Source: Prinia subflava
Lineage: Eukaryota; Chordata; Aves; Passeriformes; Cisticolidae
Assembly: GCF_021018805.1 (NCBI RefSeq)
Contig: NC_086283.1
Coordinates: 16,009,162 to 16,073,161 of the forward strand
Reading direction: 5' to 3'
Length of the DNA: 64,000 nt
Part shown: one piece after another, positions 35,946-50,701 of the stretch
Numbering within the stretch: position 1 is the first letter of the stretch
Layout: every line of letters begins with the position of its first letter
Translations under genes and position numbers: made by a program
The notes under the pieces: model-generated
What the model was told of the DNA's origin: nothing
Databases searched by the model: none
Seen by the model: the letters and a program-made list of their open reading frames with translations, nothing else

Positions 35946-38900
35946 GGGAAAGACATTAGCTTTGGCTGACATGGCATTTCTTCATGTTGTGCTTCTGTCA
36001 CTAAATTAACTGTCCTGATGGATAAATTACAGTAAATTACACCAAATAGAAAACATCCCAGAAAGTTAATTAATCACTTTTCAGTGGGTAAATATTTAAG
36101 TGCTTGCAGAAGCACTTTTCTTTGTCCAGAAAGATCTAGCAACCCTTTCTCCAAGGTATTCAGCAGAGCTCAGGAGTAATGCAAATGAAATGTTTCAAGA
36201 GGCTTGTGTCTAAATTTTTAAATGCCTAATCTTACCACAGGACTTCTGTCTGCAGGAAGAGTAAAGTCCAGCTTCTAGTGAAGTCTCGTGCCTTCCCTCC
36301 TCTCTAGAGAATTCTCTAAGTATCTTAAAACAGAAAATAAAAGGTACTGCCGTGTTTCCATCCTGCAGGTTTTAGGAGGCTCTTTCTTGAGTGCTTAAGC
36401 CCATAATTTCATGGAAGCTGTCAAATAAAACATTTTTACATCATCTATTCTGTCAATTTTGATTGAACCATTATAGTTTGAAAGTGGGTTTGGGACATAG
36501 AGTTGTAACTACACAGAGCTACACATCTATTTAAATACATGATTGTATTTACCATGATTTTTAAGGCAGATAAAAATCTGTTCAGTAGGTACTGAGACAG
36601 ATTTTAATAGGTACATAGACAATATTCTTAGAGCTTGTAAGTGATTTAATTGGCTGCATCCGAATTTTAGGACTCTGACTAAAGTAAACATCTTGTTGAA
36701 TAACTTCTGTTGTTTTTAAGAGGATTTTTTACTTCACTAATGGAGAGGATCTGTGTAGAAGAGAAACCCGGACAATACTGAAACAAAGCAGAACTCAGGC
36801 TTAATTGCCAGTTACTTAATACTCACAAACTCCAGTGTTGAGAGCCACAGTACCACAGATTTTCAGCAAGACTTGGTTTCCAGATTTTGGAGTTTCTGGC
36901 TCAAGATTAAACAAAAATCTACCTTTAAGTTTCTCTCTGAGTCAGCTCACATATGGAAGCAGTACTTCTCTTGCATCATTTTAGGAGTGGGAATCAGACA
37001 TTCTCTTTTTATGTCACCTGTCTATGCTGAGCAGCAATTTCAAGAGTAGCAATGTGAGGTGTTTCTTCATGACTTGCACACAAGAGATTTTCCAGGGGCT
37101 TTTAGGAGAGAGATGGGAAGAAAGACTCACGACTAGTCCTTCATCTGACATAAGCTGATGGAAATGTGGTGAAAACAGGGAATCTTGTGGATTTACATGA
37201 GCCTCTATGCTTTACATTAATGGAGAAGTGCCATTAAGCAGTTGCATGTGCTCTCACCTGTATGAGCATTACCACAGAAGGAGGGAGGAAAGTTCATCTA
37301 TAAAAGCCAGAGTGGATGGCAAATCGAGCTAAGTGAAGACTAGGATCACCAGACACGCAGGAGAATGACAGCACAAACATGACTGATTTAATGGAAGGGG
37401 ATACATTTGATTCAAAGTGACAGGTAGACAGGAAACCGAGCCAGGGGGCTGAATACAGAGACATATGGACAAAAAGACCAAGGGAACAAAATTACACTAG
37501 CCAGATCAGATTTCCTGAAAGATGAATAAGTTTAGACACTTACAGCTTTCCAAAGATATGTTGTCAGTGTCTTGAGACCTCAAATGCTATCAACTCACTA
37601 CTTTAGGTAGAGACAAGCTGGAGCATTATGGAGCAGCTCAGGATGCAGAGGTGACCAGGTAGCACTAGGAATGATTTCAGCAGTGAACCAGCTGATATAA
37701 TAGACAACAGTACCTTCTGTGTGATTTTCAAACACTTTCTTTTTAATTCATGAATAGTTTAATGTTTTCCTGCTCCTGTAGTTCATCAGAAAGAAAGGAG
37801 TTCTTGCAGGTTAGCTGTAACAGGAAAGTCAAGTCTAGCCCTGGCCTGAAATGCATCCTATTTGTCTAAAAAAGTCTGACAGCATGAGGTGCCTCAGAGG
37901 CACAGAGAGGTGAAATGACTTGCCTAAGTTTCTTCCAGCACTTCAGGAAAGAGTCTAGTGCATTGAATATGTCTAAACAGTCTAATTTCAGATTCATCCC
38001 CACAGGCAACCAAGAATATTCTTCAAGCATATGTGGCATAGTAAGATGCATGTCTTTACTCCCGCCGCTCCTCCCATGTGGCTACACTTATCCCAGGAAG
38101 AGGAAGCAGGCAGGATGGAATTACCTCAATACAGATTCAGAATTCAGGCTCTTTGAAGGCTACAGTACTTTTGGATTCATTTGGTCTCAGGGGAAGAAAG
38201 AATTCCTGTTTATTGGGAATTGGAGGTCTCACACTGATGTAGTGCTTTAGCTTTCTAACAGGAAGCAAACTGAAAGCAAAGAGAGCAATAATACTCTGAA
38301 ACAAACCTCAGAAGACAAATGTGACACTTGATCCTAGGTTTAGCAGTTCAGCAAGATTAATCCACTAAGGGGTAAGACCGTGCTTGTAAATGAACAAGGA
38401 CCACGCTTGATTCTTACGCCCTTGAACACCCTCAGGCACAAAATGACTATTCCTTGTGATTCCTCGTGACCCTTGAGACATCTGGGTGGAAGGCAGACAG
38501 AAACAGAGCAAACAGGTGGCAAAACTCAGCACTGCGCCCAAGGGCATTCAGCATGGGGGCTCAAGGCACTTCAGTGTCCAGAGCCATCTTTCTCCTTCCC
38601 TGATTTATGTGCATGTTCTGAAGCTGGTTCCAATCCTTCCCCAGTAGACTGAAGACTATCCACCTCCAAAATCTTTGAGGCAAAAAGGACATCACATATA
38701 GGAAACCATTGCAGTGGGGAAAATGGATGTTTTCTCATCACATGTTAACACTTCCCTAAAAAAACCCCAAAGCTAATACAGAAATAGAAAAGGTAGAGGA
38801 ACATAAATCTGCTAGGTAGAAGTATGTTAGGGAAGCACACTGCAGAAGTACGGAAGTATACTAGGTGTTATTACTTACCTCATTGAAAGTGTGGAATTGA

Positions 38901-39600
38901 TGCTCTAGACCTTCATCAAGAAATGATAATTGAGTCAAAACCTAAATGTGGGGCCAGTGACTTTCTGTGAATGGAATATTTTCATTTCTTTCTTTCATTT
39001 CACAGCTGACATTTCATCTAGGACTTTATTGTGCTGGGTAGTCTGAGCATTCTTGTTAACAAGCAGAAAGCTGTAAGTAACAGAATGCTTTATATTTTAT
39101 CAGAACACACTTAGTGCAAGAGGAGATAATTTTCCTGAAGTTTTTCCCATAACTATCTCAGTGTAGCTTTTTCTTTAATTTTCTTTTCACACACACATAC
39201 ATTTTCCATTTATTATCTCTATTTACTATGGCAAGGAGGGCTGACCTCATGTGCTTTTGATATTCTCAGAAAAGCAGAAAAAACCTGCAGCACTCTCATC
39301 CCCCTCCCCACATATCTGAACCAAAACCCTTGAACAGAACTAAGCTATAATAGGTAGGCTGGAGAGCTTACAGCATCAAAGTTCCAGGATAAACCAAGTA
39401 TCTTTATGCCAGACAATGCTGAACCCTGTTTTAAATCAATATTTCAGCTTTATCTGCTGATAGAAACTTGCTCCTTGAGTTGATTATAGACATACAAAAG
39501 AGTTACTGTTTGTTCAGAGATGAGGGAAAAAGGATATTCTTCTAATGGGCTGAACAACTTCATCTCAGGGGCAATAGGGAAAGATCTTTTTAAGACATCC
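35946..39600. other. Noncoding stretch, no gene seen
   Basis: No exon or RNA gene is recognised and no transposon is nameable. Open frames are at most about 110 codons (37915-38250) and show no family features. Confidence 0.5.
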
Positions 39601-39800
39601 ACAGAATCAGAGTCACCACAAAACAGTTGGAGTTGGAAGGATGACTCTGGACATCATCTGGCACAAATCCCCTGCTAAAGACAGTTCACCTAGAGAAGTT
39701 TGCACAAGATCACATCCAGGCAGGTTTTGTTTTCCAAAATCTTGAGAGAAGGAGACTCCACAACCTCTGTGGATGACCACTTCCAATGCAAGGTTGCCCT
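39601..39800 (-). mobile_element. CR1 LINE 3' end of a second subtype, minus strand
   Basis: The text 'cagaatcagagtcacc', 'cagttggagttggaaggatg', 'cccctgctaaagacagttca', 'cctagagaagtttgcacaag', 'atcacatccaggcaggtttt' and 'gagaaggagactccacaacc' follows the CR1 subtype that reads '...ctgctaaagcaggttcacc...' and '...gatcgcatccaggcggg...'. It therefore derives from a different CR1 lineage than the copies at 26.8 and 35.6 kb. It is 5'-truncated. Confidence 0.88.
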
Positions 39801-42800
39801 TGACACTTGTTCTTTATTCTTTGTGTGCAAGAGCTGAGGCAGAGCTTGTGGTCTGGGAAGTCTAAGACCTCTTTTCCACCAAGGAATAAAAGAAAGCTGC
39901 TCTATTCAGGATCTCCCAGCTACGTAACCAGTTGCTCAAAAAAGGAAAAGGCTCTACCTGAACCTCAGATGCTGAGGAGGGAATTGTATGGCTTTGAGAA
40001 ATACCTCTGGGAGAGGGAGCAACAACGAGACAAAGCATGAACACATTTCAAGAGGATGCCTAATAAGAAGCTTAAGGCTGCCGACAAAGGGATGATCTTC
40101 CAGGACTTCTTCCATCCACAAGGAATCAGAAACACAATACTACATTTGAAACACAACTTGCTTTCAGCTGCTAACAAATAAAGATGTAAAGAGCCAAACT
40201 TTGTCTCATGATCTGGGCAAAATAAGAGTTTACTGCATTCAGCACCAGTAGTTCTTTAGTTGATACATTGTCTGAGGTCTATGTTCTTGCAGACCTGGCT
40301 TCAGGTGTTTTAAGTTCTGGGCTCACATTGCCCACAAAATAGGAATCTTAGAGATCTTTTATGCTGGACACTTAGCATCACCCTAACAAGGGCCCTCAAT
40401 TAAGATTTTCAGTGCTGCAGACTTGAGAAAATCAAACCCAAGGAACTTTGGTATCTTGACCACTATCTTACAGAGGCATTGCTTCCCAGAAAGAAAGTAA
40501 GTGTAGGAAGAGCATGTACATGTCTAATCTCTCAGAGGAGTCAATAAAGTGCAGGTTGAAAACAGAGAACCCTTTTGCAGCCAGAAAATTCAGCTTATTT
40601 ATACTAGAGGTGATGTTAATTCCTAGGCCAGATTTCAAATGCATCTTTAGGAAAGTATTTTTTTAATATTATGAAGTAATAATTAAAAAACCGTAATACA
40701 AGCACCAGTAATTATCATTGCCATGTATTTTTTTGTAAACTCAGATGACACATTACTGCAGGTAGTTCAAACTTTCAGCTGTAAAAAGGTCACAATGAAT
40801 CTTGATTTCATACACCTGGCAGTATATTTTAGAGGATAATCATCACACTTCGTACATATTGCAGATGTTGTGGATGACTGTCTTAGAATTATTTTTTCCT
40901 AGTAGGTGGTAGATTGCTTCCTATGAGTTCCATATTCAAATTTGGGAAATAAAATCACTGAGGTAAATTAAACTGCTGTTTATGTGTTCCAGATCAGTAG
41001 GACTGCAAGCATTTGACCAGAACAATGGGTACAAATATAACAGCGATTAAAGAGTGGGATTCTTATCCACCTGAATTCCCTACACTTATCCACCAACAAA
41101 AATACTTTAAAAAGGTCTTTTTAACAGAAGGACCACACTAAATTTTTGGCAGGTTTGACACATTTTGTTTAGAGCTCAGAACACGATAAGACTGATGTTG
41201 GTTTTTAGATAAGATGGGGTGCTGATATTTTGGCAGAACCATTTCTCCATAGCAACTATGATATGACTGTGGCAGCGCAGCTTAAAGGAGGGGAGACACT
41301 TGTTAAATCATGCTCTGAAGATCTGAAATAAGAATTTTTTTTTCCTTTAAGAGAGGGCTAAAGAATTGGTCTGGTTGAGATGATAAGCAGATAGGGGATC
41401 TATAATTCTGGCTACTTAGGACTGCCTTGGGCAAGCAGGGATTTACACATGCACTTTAAATGATCTCACAAAGGGCTCATTGAGTTTGGCTGGAGTTAAG
41501 GTACTGTAGCTCAAAGCCTGCTTGTATTTCTGATCTAGTTCTGGTTCCAATCAGAATATTTTTGAACACTTCCAACTCTTTAAGCCTTTAATGTGCTCAC
41601 ATTTTGGTCTAATGCAGAGCAGAAAAATACCATACATCATGCTGGAAAAAGCACACATATTGCATGTGTATTTCTATTCATTTTTCAAACTATTTATATT
41701 TCCTTTCATCCTGTGAAGGCCTAATGGTTTCACGATGAATACTTGTCCATTCATATGTAGATGTAGGATGCAGATAAAATATGACAGAAATTTCCACAAA
41801 GAAGAGATTGTATTTTATGCTGTGACATTTCAATTCTTTTCTTCCCTGAATGTTAGATGCTTTTTAAGCATAGAATAGATAGATTTAATATTGAAGGTTT
41901 TGTTTCAGAGGGGAAAGGTGGCTGGTTTTCTAAAGTGATGGGAAAATATTACAATAAAAAAGAAAGCAAATAAGAATACTTAGCATTTATAAACCGACTT
42001 TCCTCCAAGTGTCTCAAAAGTATATTACAAACAGCAGCTAGGATTGACTAAAACAAAAAAGAGCATCTTTTTTTCCTCTAAAAACCAAATTCTGGAAGTA
42101 AACATGAAAGAGGTGGAAGGGCACAGTAATGACCCAAGTTGTATACTTACAAAATGGTTTTTTGCTTTCTGTGTATATCCTTAAAAATGTCTGACAGATA
42201 ACACTTCTCTGGAAATTAAATTTGGTATATTTCCCAGCTTGCTTGTAGTTATATGCCCTTATTATGAATAGATATGGAACTGTAATGTGCCTAATTACAG
42301 CTTCATTACTGAGACAAAATGTATTTTATCCTATTGTCTTTCTGAACATTTAGTATTTTACCAGACAATTCCCACTTGGCAAAGGGTTCAATTAGCAGGT
42401 CAATGACAATAGAGCTAATGAATGACAGCACAAACCTACCTATTATAACACTGAGGAGGGAGTTCCATGCTAGAGAGCAGAACTTCAATTGATCTGGTTT
42501 ATTAGGGCAATAGTTCTCTGCAGGTTTGATTAAGTTCCATTAGAAGAAGCTTTACTTAATTTTAAGGAACCATGTAATGAATTTCCAATCTATCACACAG
42601 TTGGTTTGTTACTGGCAATATAGTGGGGTAATTATTGACATCCTATTCTGTTGCTGACCCATGCAACAGTGCAAGAGGAACTGTGGATGCCTAAAAATCC
42701 TGGAAAACTTTAAATTGTGCTAAAATGCAACATTCTAGATGGCCAGAAAGTAAGAAAGCTGGTAGAACAAGTCTAGTAAATGGCTGACATCAGTAAATAT

Positions 42801-45038
42801 TGATGTCATGTTGCTTGGAAAATGATATGACATGTAAGTCTTGTGCATCCACAAGAAAAGAAAGTGAAATGGAGTAGTCACACTAAAAATCAACTTTGAG
42901 AACTGAGCTCATCTGCTCTGAAAGACATATTTTCTGAGTACTCACTACAAAACATCTTTGCTTCCAACAATTGAATATTCACTAGGAATTGCTTGGGGAT
43001 CACCTTTAATAAAGCCAGAATTATCCCTAAAAAGTGTTTACTGAATTATGCTCAATACCAAATACAGCTAAGAGAACTGCAGCTTGGCTGTTGACATAAC
43101 ACTTAACAGAAAAAAGTTGGATTTTTGGTGATGATGAATTGCTTGATTCATTCCAATAATTAAGTTGCAGTTCTCAGTCCAGCATGGTCAGGATGGACTG
43201 TCCATGAAGAATTCACAGCTTCCAACAACACCCAAATCCAAAGAGAGCTGGATAACCTCAAAGACTATACAAATCAGAAGGAACATTTTGAGGGGAGGGT
43301 CATAGTTTGAAACTCATCTCACTAAACCTTTTCCATTAACCTCTTCTGAAGTAAGAAGGGACATAATTTTAACCACACAATACCCAGCTCTTGGAAAAAG
43401 TATCCAACTCCCTGTATCCACCAGCCAATGGCAATCCTACACTGTATGAAAGACTGAGAAGTTTGACTGATGAGTCCTAACTTGGAAAGTTGGAAGATTT
43501 ATACTCTATCTCCTGAACTAACAACCCAGGAGCATCTGGAGGAACACAAACTGTCCCTGAGTTTTGGGTGTGAAAGCTAAACTCAATCCCTTTTCAAATG
43601 CGCTGCCAATACCCAGGGTCTGTGTCAGGCGGGGTGAAGGGTGACAGAGTATAAATAAATGTACACTGGTATTATACCTAAGCTTACAAAGCCCAAGATT
43701 TCTGAGACACACTTTCACATCATGGAAGAGGAATATAGAGCCGAGATAGTAGTAAGACTCTTACAGCTTCTTTTGTTTCCTTTTAATCCCAAGAAGAGAT
43801 CATGATGTCAATGCTAAAATCTTCTGTGCCCATTTAAAGTTCATTTGCCTAACAACTCATGTTTACACAAAATGCGTGTCAGATGCCCCGGAGACTTTTC
43901 TGACCTACTTACTAAAAGGAGTGCTGAGTATTTGTTTTCCATAAATGAAACTAGACAAGTTCTCAGGTTTAATGTTGTTTGTTATGTCTTACAGACAAAT
44001 AGACAAGGCAGAAAGTAGACCATAATGACAACCTTTAGTTTACTTTTATTTTCTTTTAAGGCATGACCATTTACAAATGGTCAGCAACATAAAATCCTGT
44101 TTCCACAAACGTTTAGGCAGCCTGATTCCCTTGGGTTACCATATTAACAAGAGATACATGCATTTGTCTCCCTTATCACAGGCTCTTGGTGTCAGAATAT
44201 GTTTGTAAGAAGTTGACAGCAGTGACAGGAACAGCCAATGAACACTGCTCAAATGTCTGAGATGTGGTCTCAAAATCTGGACTTTTGAGGAGCTGGAGCC
44301 ACTTTTATTCACCTCTTTCATGTTTTTTTCCAGAGATCAGTAATAGTCACATCATGAAATTAATTTGAAGCAACACTAAGTCAAAGGTCTCGGCAGAATG
44401 AGGCCATGTTCCAATCTCAAAACAATGTAAAAGTATTCTAGTTCCATTCTATTTAATTTTTATAAGCAATCAAATGAGCAAAAAGCCCTGAGCAGTGTAT
44501 GCTGCTATTTAGAGAGGTGGGAATTTACATGAAAGCCAAGTCACAGATAGCAAACCCACTTTGATTCTCTTTGGCATTGACTGCAATGGAATAAAGGAGG
44601 ACCTTGTTCAACAGTCCAAAAGATTTTGAACTTTCTTTTAAACTATTTTAAGAATATTTTAAGAAGACCTACATTATATATTGAATTAATTATCAGGCTT
44701 GTGATAAATAAATCAAGTCCAAAGTTCACAAACTCTCCGCTTCCCATACAACAAGCTAGAACTTACTCTAATTACGCCCCATTACTTGGCAAGAAATCAG
44801 ATGAATAAACAATAACCCTAGGCCATGCAGAGACATTTTTCCCATAAATTACTGTTTTTGAAATGTGGTGGAATTTTCCTAAGGACTTGCTTTGGACTCT
44901 GCACACAAACATTTCTGCCTAGATCTGTTCAGATTAGCCTAGTTATCCAAGGAATAAAATAAACAGCTTAAATTAGCTAGGTAATATGTTTATGCCTGAA
45001 GTTACAGTGTAATCTGTTAGTTAGGCAATAATACTCTG

Positions 45039-45130
45039 ATAATATAAAAATATAATTTATTAATATATAATAAAATATTATATATCAATAATACAATATA
45101 GAGGATAATAATTATTAATAATACAAAATT
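45039..45130. repeat. AT-rich low-complexity patch
   Basis: About 90 bases are almost wholly A and T, with several 'atatta' and 'aataat' steps. There is no clear repeat unit. Confidence 0.75.
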
Positions 45131-48100
45131 TAGGAGGCATAAAGGGGGTAATGACTGCCTCTGAAAATATGTTACAATTTAAAATCAATTAAAAAATGAC
45201 ATGTACTGTTGTCCCATTTGCTTCTGATGGTGGGGGGGAAATGACATGTCCATAAGTCAGGCTCTACCAGGCACAAGATTATTTCCCCTGGACTATCATT
45301 CATGCCTCAAAAAACTATGTTATTATTCACTTAACAATTGCCTTAATTATTAACTTAATTTCCATAAAATCTTAAACACAGGATTTGAACACTTATTTCT
45401 TCTGGCCTTTAACTACTTTGAACTGTTTTTAAACCTTTTGGGGTTTTCTTCAGCTGTTTACTCAGATTTATCTTCAGAATTCAATAACTACTGACCAATT
45501 TGTTTTAGGCATTTCACACGTAGAGGGTGTAATGTTCAAAACCAAATCACCTTATTTAACGACAGAATATATTGCATAAAACAATATTATTACAAGTTAC
45601 ACATGGGAAAATACACAGTAATCACAATATAGAGTTTAATCACAATATCATTGTGATTCCCACTGTCCGTCTTTATGATGCCATGCATACGTGGATTGAA
45701 GCCATTGCTCTCTTCCAAAAATTTTTAGTCTGATATTATACTCTGTATTGTGTGGAGCCACAAAATGACTCTGTGCTTGTGGCCTGGATAAGTGAGGGCA
45801 GTCAATTCTTTCAGTGAGCTGACTTTCAAAGGCACATCTCCCTTGGACAGCTCTTTTGAACCTTTTTCCACCAGTCACAGCCATGCACAACAGAACATTG
45901 TTTTCAGTGTTTGGGTGAAACTGAAGCTGCCACTTGAAACAGGACTTGAAAAGATCCAAACATTCAACAAACATTTAAAGAGTCCAACAAACATTCATCC
46001 AAACTTTGGAAAAAGCACAAAATCTACGGAAGGCAAGAACTAATAAAATTGTGAAAGACTTCACAGGAAGAAAAATCAGACACAGTAACAAAGAAATAAA
46101 TAACTGCAAGAAGTTAAAATGCACTCTTACACTCCAGGGTAATATTATTTTTAATTATGGCTTCCAAAATATCCCTTATGTTCAAGGTTTGAGCTGTAAA
46201 CTGAGTGGAGTTGATAAAAATCAATAAGAAATACAGTTTATTTCAGCAGTTGAATATTTCAAAGAAGGGAAATCATTCTGTCTTGTCCTCTTTGAAGTCT
46301 CTGCTTAGAAAGGGTGTGCTCATTTCTAAAAAGGCAGTGATCTCCCTTGCTCTCTTTAAGACTTGGTAGATGTCAAGGATGCTCCCTCCACACATCACAG
46401 AACTGTTCAACTCTACATGGAACTGAGCTTTGAAGAAATGAAACAGGATTTCAATCACCTCCCTCTGAAGCAAGAGATGTGTTTATTTCTTTGTTGCGCT
46501 CTTTCAGAGCTGCTTTAAGCTGTGCATTCAGGAGAAAGGTTGCTCTTATGATAGGAATTTTAATTTTTAGCTGAATCTGCCCAATCCAATACAGCTTCAA
46601 AGAGGTCATAATTCCATTCCAAGACATATTCTGCATTTTTAAATATACTTTGAAATCAAATGTTTCGTTATAGATGGCGTACTTTTCACTCCTCTTTTAA
46701 CATTGCAACACAGTTTTTCCTTCGGGACAGGAAGATTTTGAGGAAGGGCACAGTGGGCAAGGGAATCATATATGTGTTAAATTAAAAAATACCTCAAGTG
46801 AGTTGTTTCATTTGCACAGTTATGAAAAAACAATGATCATACTGGACTTTTTTTATGAAAAAAAAACCAAACAACAAACAACACACCAAATATTTAAATA
46901 TATTTTCAGAGTTCTGTTTTCCTGGATGATCAGCAACTCCTCTGCAGTGATGAGTTCCCTGTCATATAGACTCAAAGACAAACATGGCTTGATACTAAAC
47001 ATTTCTGAAATAGTAGGTATTAATTCATATGTTTTTTGAAAGGATAAGGAGTTTCTGTGAAAGGGTCTCATGGTCTAGGCTCTTCTCACTCATACCCTGT
47101 AGATTTTTATTAGGCAGATCCTGTTTCATCAGTAAAAAAACCCCAAATATTTTCAAATAATTTTATGTTTCAGAGACTATTTACTGGCACCTGTTGATCA
47201 ATTCTGAAGAGGGACCATTTAATACTAATTCATTAGCAAGTCTTTATGTGGTTCTGTGGTTACAGAATTCCTGAAGCAATCACCCATAGGCTACATGGAA
47301 GTCCCTTAAAATGCTACAAACAGGGTTCCCTGTTTCCTGCTTGGACCTACCCCCTCTGGAAAGCTCCAATTGTAACGATCCCTCCTCTGCCACAGAGATG
47401 TTTAATATTTGGGAAGTCACTTAAACTGCCTGCACTGCCAGGAGCTGTGACCCCACTGGAGATTGTTCTTTCCTGCACCACAGACCTGAATGGGAAACTC
47501 TGGGAGTTATGTAGATGCTGCAAGAGTATCAATGTAAAACCAGTTGAAAGGCTGACTGATAACCTCTGGATAGCAATATTCAAAAGTATGTCCTTAGGGG
47601 ACCAGACACAAACCTGCTCAGACTCAGAACTGGTTTTTGCCTCCAGAAATTGAGCCCTCCTGCCTGCTTTTCTTATACCATATGAAGGGATATGAGCCAG
47701 CTTTGATGCAACAGCAATTTTATGAAGCAGTGGATCTTCTTCCCACATTCAGATTTCAGAGAATCATAGGCCCCCCATGGAATAACTGTCATGCAGAAAT
47801 TTTGGATCCAAGCTAGCTGACTAAACTAAACAAGTCTATAAATTACTGATGTGTGCATCTTCCCTCTTGTCTAGTTTCCAATGCTCTATTCTTTCCTTTC
47901 TATATCCCTAAAGTCAGTGTGCCCAAGATGGTATACTTTCAAAGAACCAGATATAAATGTTTCAAGCTGGCTTAGCAGAATTTTGTTTTCCAGCTGGTGC
48001 TTTCTTCTTCTTTGAACACAAGCACGAAGAAAATGCACATTCATTTTAAACAGTAGGGTTTTTTATCCTGTCCATGTTCCTCTAGGCATGAAGGTTTATA

Positions 48101-49564
48101 TTTTGTGTGGTACAAGTAGACAAGATGTTCTAAAGATACAACTTAGACAACATCTGAAAGGATATCCTACTTGAGATGAGTTGTGGAAAATAAAGTTTAA
48201 AATAAATTTTAAGATAAAATTTAAAGACTTTCTCTGAAAGATGATCTGTGTATTGTGGATTTATCAGTTGGTCTAACAATTAATACCACAGCTTCTTATG
48301 AACCTTGCCTCCTTTATACGAGGAATCATGTGCAGGTTGGATGAACTGTGTGAGAGTGAAAAGATGGCCAAAACATCAAGGACTGAACTGGGAATTTCCA
48401 GACAGAATGAATGGTAGTTTCTGCATAAACAAAAGAATTGGGGTTTCAATATCATGGCCCTAACACACTCACATGCTGTGCAACTCAGGGAAAGGAAAAT
48501 TTTAATGCCTATTCACCAGTGGAATATAGTAGAATACCACTCTCTCTAGTAAAAGGGATACATACTGACAACACATTACAATGTGCAACAGAATGTAACT
48601 TAAATCCATCTTCTAAGGATTGTAAAACATTAAATAATTTTGGACAATAAAATCACTCTGTTGGAGCCTTTCCTCCTTTCAGTGGAGACAGTAGTCAAAA
48701 TATTGACACTAGCAAGCAGTTTCTTTATACCCTTCTGCCCCTTGCCTTCATTACCTTCAAAGTCATCCCACTCTATGCACATTGATTTATTTTGACAAAA
48801 ACAGGGATCCTAAGAGGGAATATGTGTTTTCTGTGCATCAGAATGTGTCAAGAAATGCTGAACATCAATGGACAGGGGAAGTAAAGACAAAAAGAGAGAA
48901 AAGAAGTGGCACAAGGGAGCCAAAGGCTGAGAAAAGAAATGCAATGGAAAGGATAATTGTGGTTCTTTCACACAGCAAAGATTAAAGAGAGCTGTCTGAA
49001 CATGGCAGCCACACTAATAATGAGCAGGGGAGCCTAAGCTGGAAGGAAGAATCCAGGTGCTGCAGAAGCCTGTACCTCAGAAAGAAAAGAAGAACAAAGA
49101 AGCAAGTTAGCAGAAACGTGGTTGGACTCTGGCCATTGATGACTGAGCTGCTAACAAGAAAGCTGTTCTTTCTATCACCAAGGTTTAGAGGAAAACTCTG
49201 GGGAAAGGCACTGTGAGGAGTTGAGTACTGAAGCTCTTGGTGTAGGTTGAAGATTGGCAGGAGTATAGAGGTAGTGCTTAAGAAATGGCTCCCTTGTTTG
49301 TTATGAGGGGCAAAGCTTCGCTCTAAATGACCAGCACCCCTAAACAGAGAAACTTCAATACCCAAGACTGTGCTGAGGTATGCAAATAAAATGAAACTAA
49401 ATTGTTTTTGTAAAAAGCAGATGTCTGGACAATCCCTTAAAACTGTGCAATTACACTTTTTTTCTATGCAATGCTTGTTTATTTCAGTCCTGAGCTGTTT
49501 CATCAACCTGTTTCCCACAAAGCTACGAGTAAGTTTCAAAACTTGATAAACACTTCTAGCTTTT

Positions 49565-49616
49565 TTTTTCTAGTTAAATAAATACATGTATTTTTCTAGT
49601 TACATAAATACATACT
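49565..49616. repeat. Tandem duplication of a 26-bp unit
   Basis: Two adjacent 26-bp copies both read TTTTTCTAGTT, then A or C, then ATAAATACAT. They differ at one internal base and at the last three bases. This is a local slippage-type duplication. Confidence 0.88.
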
Positions 49617-50682
49617 GTGATGGACTGCTGTTACAGAATGTGGAAAACACTCACTGGCATCAGTTCTTGTGTTGTAAACATGCAAGAAAATCTTCAGCAA
49701 TAGAGAAGCCTGCTGATCTCAGTGTTATTCCATCAGTATGTTCACAATATTGCCTGCTTACAGAGAAAGCTGTATGCATTTATCATCTTTACTCTCCCAC
49801 TTCCTGTGGTATTCAGCAGGCTGTTGATAAAAACTGATAGCAAATTCAGGATGGAAAAGGATATGTGCAGACTTAATATAGATGCTTGGAATAATATCAT
49901 TAAAGGGCTGTTATTGATTTTCCTCCTGCTTTGAACATTTCAGTGTTTTGTACACTGTTGTAGATAGATAATGGATTTTAAGGGGTGGATGTCAAAATTG
50001 CACTCATATGCTTGGCCAAATTATAGCTCTGAGACAATGAAGCAGACAACAGTTATTAGGCAGACTCTTAGAAGATTAAAAATCCTGTAGACTGCAGTGA
50101 TGACAGCTGTGTCATGGTTCTTTATTCTTTAGCCTGAGATCTGGGGCTCACAGCTTATATGCTGCCTTGCTCAGAGACTTAAATTGTAGAGGCTGAACAA
50201 CAAAGGAAGGGCTAACATGGGAGATGAAACATATAAACATCCTCAACCTCGCCTCTGATTTTAAGGAATCTTTGTAATAAAAGACATCAATATCAGTTTA
50301 GTTTTATTGAGTGGTTGATAGCTACATAGAAATCTTGACACATTTTAGTCTAGAACAATTGTTAGACACCAAGTTTTGATTAAATTTGGAAAGAATTCTG
50401 GTTGTTTGGGTTTTTTTGCAAGAGCCATTGATTGTGTTTTTGCCAGCACTGAACTGCCTTGGCTGCCTTGAAAAGAAGAGCGGGCCTTCCCTTATTGTTT
50501 CTGCTTTCTAGAACTGTTAGAAACTAACCAAAGCATTGTAATATAAAACAGGCCTATTTGAAGCCAGGCTGGGGTAAGCTGCAAAAGAGATGTGTTGAAA
50601 ACATTTCCCCTACCTGACCACAGTTCTGTGGTCACACATTCTTGCACCAGCAAAAATCTTTGTTTAAGAACACTTTTTGTAA

Positions 50683-50701
50683 CCATATTGTTACAATATG
50701 G
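50683..50701. repeat. Short perfect hairpin CCATATTG-tta-CAATATGG
   Basis: An 8-bp perfect stem has a 3-base loop. It is too short for a microRNA precursor. It could be a protein site or chance. Confidence 0.7.

Noticed and set aside
47246..47748. 135-codon plus and 133-codon minus frames over the same bases
   Set aside because: Mutually overlapping frames with no family motif. The CXXC-like residues are isolated and do not form a known domain.
47755..47790. CR1-like 'agagaatcataggcc' start
   Set aside because: Only the octamer-like 'gaatcatag' matches. The following text does not continue as CR1.
48982..49539. 185-codon minus-strand open frame, the longest in the window
   Set aside because: It has no recognisable domain, signal or family similarity, an irregular composition, and no supporting exon or promoter context. 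It is compatible with chance in 64 kb read in six frames.
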